A stretch of DNA of 64,000 nt, taken from contig JALUTQ010000001.1 in NCBI GenBank assembly GCA_032718865.1, forward strand, positions 1,674,001-1,738,000. Reading direction: 5' to 3'. Shown piece by piece: positions 57,130 through 64,000 of the stretch (position 1 is the stretch's first letter; the number at the start of each line of letters is the position of its first letter). A program made the position numbers and the translations under genes. The notes under the pieces were generated by a model. The model was not told the DNA's origin. It made no database searches and was given only the letters and a program-made list of their open reading frames with translations. The stretch is from Tilletia caries. Lineage: Eukaryota > Basidiomycota > Exobasidiomycetes > Tilletiales > Tilletiaceae.

Positions 57130-59394
57130 ATGGAACGCGTGCAGTACTCACTCGAGCGGACGCTGCCGTCGCTCCACACCCTCGACTCCACCAAGACCTT
57201 CTCGCGCGACGAGCTCCGTGCGCTCACCGCACAGCGCGCCAGCCTCGAGTCCGCCCTCGTCCGTCGCGTCGCCAACCGGGACGGGTCCGACTACATCGCC
57301 TACGTCGCCTTCGAGGACAAGATCGAGAAGCTCAGACTCGTCCGCACCGCTAAAGCTGAGGCACAGACGCAGGCCGATCGCAAGGGCAAGGGCAGGGCAA
57401 AGGCGGCACAGCAGCAGCAGCAGCAGGATGACGAGGCAGTGCCGGTGGGAGGCACGAAGGAGCAGCAGGCTCGGCTGAGGGCTTCGTACCTCGCACGCTG
57501 CATCTCCATCTTCGAACGCGGCGTCACCAAGCTCAAGGACAGCCTGGCCCTGTGGCAAGCCTACCTCGCCTGGGCCCGCGCCCGCAACATGCGCATCGTC
57601 GTCGGTCGCGTCTTTGCCCGCGTGCTCAACCTCCACACCGCCCATATCCCCCTCTGGATCCAGGCAGCCGGATACGAGCTCGGAACCAACTTTGCAGCGA
57701 ATACAGCTCGTCTGCTCTTGCAGCGCGCCATCAGTCTCAACACGTTGCCGTTCACCGAAGTCGCCCTTCCCGCAACAGCCCTCCCAAACCAAGCGGAGGA
57801 AGCCGACGAAGCCGAAACGACGCCTCCCAAGAAAAAGAGACGTCAGAGCAAACAGACCGCATCGGCTATTGCCACAAGCATCAACTCTCTGCTCGATGAC
57901 AAACATCGTCCTATCGCATTCACCCTCAACCTCACCCCTGCCGAGCGAAACATGCTCCGTCTCTGGGTAGAATACGCCCGCATGGAGCTCGTCTTCCTCG
58001 AGCGTCTCCGAAGGCGGTGGTCAATCTTGGGTCTCGGCCAAGCTTCCAACGCGACCGCTCTCACATCTCGTCCTGCCGAAGGCTCCTCGTCTCAAGCCAA
58101 GGGTATCTCCCAGCGCTTTGTCGATGCGGCCGCGCAATCAACAGGTGAGGAAACGATCGATACCTCCAAACTGGCCAATCTGCCCGGCGATGGCGCGGTG
58201 GGGATCGATGAGAAGGCGAAGGAGGATGTCGAGCAGCGGGACGAGGCAGAAGCTCTCGAAAATACAGACGTGCCCACGTCGGAGCTCGCCCTTCCCTCTC
58301 CTCCTCCCACTGGCGAGTCCTCACTCCAAACACCCGCCCGGGCCGCACAGCATGCCATCATGTCCGGCGGTCTTCTCGCGCCCCTCATCAGCACAGCCTT
58401 CACCTCCGTCGCGCCCAAGCTGCGTCTCCCCCTCGCACTCGGCCTCATCAAGCTTCTCCGAAGTTTCCCCTTCCTCGACGCTGAGCCTTCGTCGTCGTCG
58501 GAGATCGAGAGTGGACTGCAGTTTAACATTCGAGCTGAGCTTGGCGGTCGGGTCCTGGACGCGTTTACGAGGTCGACTACAGTTGTGCAGACGTCCCACC
58601 CGGACTCGGCCTCCAACGGCGCAACGCGAGCGATCCTCCTCGCCGCCCGGCCCATCTTCCTCGACGCGCCTGCTGCCTCCTCTCGCTGGTCCTCAGCAAC
58701 ACGGGAAAAGGAAGGCAAATCTCACGGCAAGCTTCGGGCGCAGGGGAGGCTCTGTCCCGTCGCGGACGACGAGGTCGATGGTCTTCTGAACATCGCTAAG
58801 GAGGATCTGAAGGTTCGACAACAGAGTCAGGCTGGGCGAAGTGCTGCTGAACTTCTGGTCAGTATGCCTGGTCCGCGCTCTGGCTCTGTTGGCGATGACG
58901 ACGCTCCCACGCACTTGGTCTCGCTCCAGATCATCGATGCCCTCACTCCGCTGGCGTCAGCCGCCACTCGGACCCTCCTCCCCATCCTGCTCGGTCAATT
59001 CGTCGGGAACCTGTTCACGTGTGCCCAGAAATCTTCTGCTGGGGCCGACGCTGGCGTGACACCGGGAAGGAAGGCGGGCAGCAGCATTAGTGCTGCGGCG
59101 TACGGTTTGTCCTTGTCACCCGCGGGCGAAGAGGCCCGCTTTGGAGCTCTGGCTGCTCAAACCCTCAAGACGGTCCTGGAGGCGCGGCTTCCGGTTAAGA
59201 AGGTGCGGAAAGTCGAGGAGATACGCGGTGACGACGAGGAGGAGCAGGAGCAGGAGCAAGACGATGATGAGGCGGAGGTTGAGGCGGAGGCGGAGAAGCA
59301 ACGTGGCGAGGTTGCCGGCCAGCTACTGGTTCAGGAAGCCAACTTGCGGACGTTGCTGGAGACGGCGATCAAGCGCTTCTTGCAAGTCAAGTAG
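57130..59394 (+). CDS. UTP6: UTP6, U3 snoRNP component
   Basis: HAT-repeat protein of the UTP-B complex in the small-subunit processome. Single exon, 754 residues from the ATG at 57130. The open frame extends upstream but that part lacks an ATG of good context and contains promoter-like sequence. N-terminus MERVQYSLERTLPSLHTLDS and the following ALVRRVANRDGSDYIAYVAF, EDKIEKLR match the Utp6 family start. HAT-type helices continue (ARCISIFERGVTKLKDSLAL, WQAYLAWARARNMRIVVGRV). Long inserts (poly-Gln; acidic; KKKRRQSK nuclear signal near 235) and an acidic/Gln tail make it larger than yeast (440) or human (597) Utp6. Confidence 0.87.
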   Translation: MERVQYSLERTLPSLHTLDSTKTFSRDELRALTAQRASLESALVRRVANRDGSDYIAYVAFEDKIEKLRLVRTAKAEAQTQADRKGKGRAKAAQQQQQQDDEAVPVGGTKEQQARLRASYLARCISIFERGVTKLKDSLALWQAYLAWARARNMRIVVGRVFARVLNLHTAHIPLWIQAAGYELGTNFAANTARLLLQRAISLNTLPFTEVALPATALPNQAEEADEAETTPPKKKRRQSKQTASAIATSINSLLDDKHRPIAFTLNLTPAERNMLRLWVEYARMELVFLERLRRRWSILGLGQASNATALTSRPAEGSSSQAKGISQRFVDAAAQSTGEETIDTSKLANLPGDGAVGIDEKAKEDVEQRDEAEALENTDVPTSELALPSPPPTGESSLQTPARAAQHAIMSGGLLAPLISTAFTSVAPKLRLPLALGLIKLLRSFPFLDAEPSSSSEIESGLQFNIRAELGGRVLDAFTRSTTVVQTSHPDSASNGATRAILLAARPIFLDAPAASSRWSSATREKEGKSHGKLRAQGRLCPVADDEVDGLLNIAKEDLKVRQQSQAGRSAAELLVSMPGPRSGSVGDDDAPTHLVSLQIIDALTPLASAATRTLLPILLGQFVGNLFTCAQKSSAGADAGVTPGRKAGSSISAAAYGLSLSPAGEEARFGALAAQTLKTVLEARLPVKKVRKVEEIRGDDEEEQEQEQDDDEAEVEAEAEKQRGEVAGQLLVQEANLRTLLETAIKRFLQVK

Positions 59395-60556
59395 TAAGAC
59401 AAAACGCAATCGACCACCTTCTGTCTCGCCATCTTTTCTGTCTCGCATCCTCAGTCTGACCGGTGGACCTGACGCGGCTGTTTCATGAAAGTTCGTCGGT
59501 CTCGGCCGAGCCTCGAGAACCATCGATTGAGGTCGAGGTCTCACAGCATCTCACATCCACATCTCACATACAGTTAGTGAGTGGAACGTGGATGGGGGAG
59601 TCGGGTGAGACACGTCTGGTCTTCTATGAGCGTGATTCAGAGCGAGAACTGGGAAGCAGGCTCAGGCGGAGGGAAAGGGAAATGCAAAGAAGTAATGTAC
59701 GAGCAGCGAAGCAGCAGCGTCAAGCTTGCTGATCTGGGATATCGTTACAGTGTATACAGCGGGGGGACGCGGGGACGGGCCGAGAACTTGGGAGCCTCAA
59801 CAGCAGAGAAACCAGAAAAAAGGGGGAAAATACGAGGGGAGGCCGTGCCCTGGAGGCTGGAGGCTGGGCCCCATCCTGAGCGATCCGGAGTAAGAGAAAT
59901 CTAAAAACGACGATTTGGAAAAGTGGTAGGGTCCGACCGAAAGCAGCGCTCGCCTGTCGCCAATTTCGTGTAATGGATCGAAGGCAAGCCAGTCCAGCCG
60001 GTATGGAAAGAGTCCGCTTTCCCAGAATAGGTGAGAAGAGGTTTTGCGCGCCGTGCCGGGGGTTGGGGAGGCGCGTTCACGCGTCCGTTTGTGTAGAGTA
60101 GGGAGCAAGATAGGTACGGGAAAGCAGAATTACGATGGGTTTCGCCGGGGCGTGCTTGGGTTTGCTGGGTCGACTTCGCGAAGGGGGAAGGCGGGAAAGT
60201 AAGGGTGTAATACGAAGGGGTGCAGGCGTGTAGGAGCTGAAGGGATTCGAAGACGAGGGGGCGAGGGGGGTGTCCCCGAGCGAATGGGAACCTTCTGAAG
60301 GCGTAAAAGAGCGTGTGCTTGTGCGATTTGGAAGGAGCTGTGTCCGTTCCGTTAGGTCGATCGAGTTGTACGCGGTAAACGAATGTGTGTGTATGCAAGT
60401 ATGCAGCAGATTGTCGATCTTGAGAAAGCGAGACGAAGTGAAGCGCGAGGCGCCCAGAAACGTGACAAACGAGGAACCGTCCCAAACCCAAAATGTTCTT
60501 GCCTTGCCGCCCAACGTCCTGTCCCCTGTTCGCCTTGTCCTGCAGCGGTCAGATAA
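59395..60556. other. Intergenic between convergent genes
   Basis: About 1.16 kb holding the 3' regions of UTP6 and the next gene. No supported gene or RNA. Confidence 0.5.
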
Positions 60557-63500
60557 TTAAACTGCAGCGGCCGTAGTCGTCGAAGTAGCACCCATGGACG
60601 CCTTACGGAAACCCGGTGCCATCCGGAACACCTTCCCAGCAGTGAACGCACGCAGCTCATTCGGATTCGCCCCGCCGAACCGCAGCCCGGCCACAGACTC
60701 AGGAGCCTGGCGACCATTGAACTGCGGATCAATGTCGCTGATCGAGGACTGGGACTGCTTCGAGCGGATGGAGGGGTGGTCCGCGTGCTGCGCGAAGTCG
60801 CCACTCTCCCCGAGCCGGATGCCCAGACCGGAGCTGGACCCGTTCGTCAACACGATGGGTGCTCCCAGTGCGGCGACGCCCCCGAAAGACGGCGGCGTAA
60901 GTGGTGTGGCCGCGCCCGACTTTGCCAGACTCCTCTGCGAAACGCTAGCGTCCGAGCGGAGGTACGGGGTCGAGTTGTTCGACGAAGTCGATCGACTGGA
61001 CGGTCTAGGCCCCGCACGGAACGACTCAGGCGTGAAGATCTCCTGCGGCGTATTGGTCCCGCTCCTCGATCCCGTCACCGTCAACACTGACGTAGCCGTG
61101 TTGGGCCGAGATTGGTTCGGGCCACCTATCCGACGACCAGCACCACCACGACCCATCATCTCGCCCCCGTTCCGATCCTGTTGTGACAGAGCGTGGTGCG
61201 AGGGAGAAGAATGATGGTGCTGGTATGTATATGCCGGATCGAAGGGAGAATTACTCCGCAAAAGCTCCAGCTGCCCTCCGTCCAGTTCATTCTCAGCATC
61301 GGCGTCCCTGCCAGGATACGAGAATGAAGGCTGATGCAACATCGTTCGACGGTTCGGTGGGCTGCCCACAGCGCTCGCTAGAGGCTCGGTGTTGCTGGCG
61401 CTGCGGTTTTGAGTCTCACGACCGCCATCTGGAATCCTTGGCGATGGCAGCCGAGGACTCTTGTCCATAACGGTTCCCAGCCCTTCTCGCGCAGCTGCCG
61501 CAGTTAGGCTCAACGCCGCTCCAAACGCATGCAGACCCCCATTTCCACTCGTCTCCGGCGCCGTGGTGGGTCGCTTTCTCCGTCTTGGTGCAGGCGTGAG
61601 CGAGACTGTCGCTCCCTTTCCAGAGGTTTCGGCAAGTTGCGATTCAAAAGGTGATACGTTATCGATCAGCTTCCGTGGCTCTGGCGGAGTCACGAGCGTG
61701 GCCAAGTTCATCTCCGTCGTTGCGGCTGGGTTGGGCGTGCTGTTCATGGACGTAGGGGAAAGCGGTGCCGTTGCTCCTCCATGGAGGTCCGTGAAACGTT
61801 GAGCAGGAGAGCCCTTGTGGTGTGGGTCGAAGAGGTTCAGGATGTTGGGTGGTGTTAGAGGAAGTGCACCTGGGGGTGGAAGTGGCTCTGACGATAATTC
61901 CGCCGAGATTGATCCGTGCCGACGGTTGGGTACCATGGCGACCGCAAGACCTGTGTGGAAAGTTCCGCTAGGCAGCTCCGATGCAAGAGGTGTGTTCGGA
62001 GTTGCGATTGGGGTGCAAAGATCTTTCGCATGGTGGAACGCAGCCAAGATGTTCCGGCATTCTCCCACCTATGGATCGAGAAGGATAAGATACACTGTCA
62101 GAGAGCGAGGTTCTAATCGCGTCGAATGGCAAACAAAGGGAGGCAGTACTCACACTATGTTCACCCTTGCTGAGGTGCCCCTGCACCATCATTTCGAGGT
62201 AATCAATGCTTCTCAGAAGGCTGGAAGAAAGAATGCCCAGTCCTTGAGGTCCGAGCGAGCGGGAGCCGCCCACGACCGTGCCGTGCGAAATTTCTCTTGC
62301 CGCGATGTGTTCTGCCCATCTGATGATCCGAGATGCCTGAGCAGACACGTCTTCGGGATTGGTTTCAGGTCCAGTCAGCTCGTTGACCAGTATCGACAAT
62401 TCCATCGGCGAAATCTCGTCGCTGACGTTGGAGGGTCGGTGAAGCGACGTAGTGAATGTCGCGGAATTTGGAGATGATACGTCGCTCGGGACGCCTCGCA
62501 CAGACGAATCAAATTCGAGAGAGGACGGGTGGCCAGCGTTTAATCTGGGCGTCACTCCCGATGAGAATCCGTCCTCACCGGAAAGATTCGGGTTGCCGGT
62601 TATCGGCGCAGCAGTCTGATTGAAGCCAAATCCGTGCGGTTTCATTGCAGCCAGGTCGAAAGGTTCCTCTGGTCTGCGTGAACCAGCTGTGAGTGGTCTC
62701 CGAAGACGTTGCAAGACAGTACGGGCCCGCGAACGGGATGGCGCCCGGGGAGGGGGAGTAGGAGTTTCGGCTTGCAGACGTCTGTATTGCGATATCGTGT
62801 CTTCGATGCTTCGTCGTGTATTGTGGATCGAGCTTGCCGAGCCGGACGAGGTCGAGACGGCGTCCTTAGCGGAGGTATCCATCGATCTCTTGCTAGAAAT
62901 GTAACGAAGGGCAGAGGCGTGGTCGACACCTGAGACAACGGTCATATCGCTGAAAGCACTGCCCATGCCTGCTTCGCCATGCACGTCGTCCGATGTAGGG
63001 TCGATGGAATCGTCTGGGTGAAGGAACGAGGAGGACGACACTGCGAGCCGATCCTTGAGGACGACCAGTGAGCCGAGTGGGCTATCTCGGAAGGACCGAC
63101 ATGGACGGATCGTGTTTGCTGCGGATGCCGGTTCTCTGTTCCCTGGGAACTGCGCAAGTGATGGGGACGCCGGTGGACAGAGTTCATTCACTTGTTCTGT
63201 GTGGGAAGTAACAGTGTTGGATCGACCCTCGTCGCGACCCTGTCTTTTGTCAGCGTTCTGGTTGTTCCTGAACTTGCCGGGTAAATTTGGCAACTGAGGG
63301 CTAGACCTTGGAATGGCGAGAGAAGGTGTAGATTGAGATGGATGTGGAACGATGAACCCGTTGGCTGCGGGTCCTTTTGGCAGAGGCAGAGGATGCGAAG
63401 AAAAGCACTCCTTCTTCTGCTTCGTCGGCTGGGTATTGGATCGGGACCTGCGCGCAGCTCGAAAGGATGCATCTGAAGTGTGCGAGGAGGTAGACGAGGA

Positions 63501-63590
63501 TGGGTTGGAGTCATCGTCAGTTCCATAGTGGGAATGCGCATTCGAGGATTTTGCGGCCCTGTCCTTGATCATGTGGAAGAGTGTCTTCAT
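60557..63590 (-). CDS. Large disordered protein with a short helical core, function unknown
   Basis: Exons 63590-62154 and 62068-60557 (85-nt phase-0 intron with consensus ends) give 982 residues. N-terminal MKTLFHMIKDRAAKSSNAHS, then long Ser/Thr/Pro-rich disorder. One conserved-looking helical block spans the splice: ELSILVNELTGPETNPEDVS, QASRIIRWAEHIAAREISHG, SSSLLRSIDYLEMMVQGHLS, then VGECRNILAAFHHAKDL. The C-terminal half is again low-complexity (SP/TP-rich, NSSTPYLRS, poly-Ser). No catalytic motif recognised. Confidence 0.75.
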
Positions 63591-64000
63591 GGCGGTAGTT
63601 GTGACTTGTGGGGAGGGTGTCCTGACGAGAAAGCCTGAAGTGAGGTTATGGCAGCGCCGCTGGTCTGTTAGCCTTTGGGACTTGGGGTAGGCTTTGAGAA
63701 TGTTGTCGCCGGTCGGTGAGTCGCTGTTGCACCGTAGACTTCAAGATCCTTTCTAGAGCTCAGTTCGCTCTCGAAGGCGGGGAAGCTGCTCGCTCTGTAA
63801 GGTCGAAAGCAGATCTGCGATAGAGACTTGTGTCTGAAGAATATCAGGGACGACGGCGAGGTCGAGAAGACGAGGGAGGAGGATGGTGGTGGTCGTGTTG
63901 TTTTGGGACGGAGTACTGAGAGGGTCGAAGGGGGGAGGAAGGAAGAGTCTAGAGACAAAGTGATCAGGGAAGGAAACAAATATGTACATAGTTACATACC
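63591..64000. other. Upstream region of the preceding minus-strand gene
   Basis: No supported gene; short frames only. Probably promoter and 5' UTR, running to the window edge. Confidence 0.45.

Overview
This is eukaryotic nuclear DNA from a fungus, most likely a basidiomycete. Genes are compact and split by short GT-AG introns (about 65-120 nt). The tRNA carries internal A and B boxes. Proteins are recognisably fungal: MoaA-MoaC fusion, LEO1, UTP6, UTP10, FYV7 and a Sec4/Rab8 GTPase. Many have long Ser, Gly or Asp/Glu low-complexity inserts typical of GC-rich basidiomycetes. A complete Dicer implies an active RNAi pathway, which excludes Dicer-less lineages such as Ustilago maydis. I cannot name the species; Ustilaginomycotina/Exobasidiomycetes is a guess. 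All exon borders were inferred by hand from splice signals, frame and family homology, and every multi-exon model closes in frame.

Layout. 1-9 kb: 3' half of UTP10 (+), tRNA-Arg(UCU) (-), LEO1 (-) and an alpha/beta hydrolase (-). 9-14 kb: a gene-free stretch with a possible TA-flanked MITE holding a tRNA-like sequence, and a large inverted repeat whose arms are 22-bp minisatellites. 14-20 kb: a small secreted cysteine-free protein (+), a four-TM protein (+), a Cys-rich type I membrane protein (-) and eIF1 (-). 20.2-29 kb: Dicer (20 exons, -) and uroporphyrinogen-III synthase (-). 29.36-35.08 kb: a 5.7-kb element bounded by 68-bp terminal inverted repeats. It carries a DD34E integrase (-) and a convergent zinc-finger/PHD gene (+) that is broken by a 1-nt frameshift and by a tandem miniature LTR element with a perfect 5-bp target duplication. 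35-49 kb: a GTPBP1-N-domain-like protein, FYV7, leukotriene-A4-hydrolase-type aminopeptidase, a Sec4/Rab8 GTPase, a GGGTAAAA-rich repeat element, RNA polymerase subunit RPC10 and a MoaA-MoaC fusion. 49-53 kb: non-coding DNA of odd composition. 53-64 kb: a disordered protein, UTP6, and a second disordered protein.

Connections. UTP10, UTP6 and FYV7 all act in small-subunit ribosome assembly. LEO1 and RPC10 act in transcription, eIF1 in start-codon selection. The rest are housekeeping genes with no operon-like logic. The mobile-element block at 29-35 kb is the most unusual part. It sits between the promoter of the heme gene and the next gene, and looks like a transposon family I cannot place in a named superfamily. 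The MoaA-MoaC gene also shows a neat arrangement in which an unspliced intron would end the MoaA half with the functional Gly-Gly C-terminus, as in animal MOCS1.
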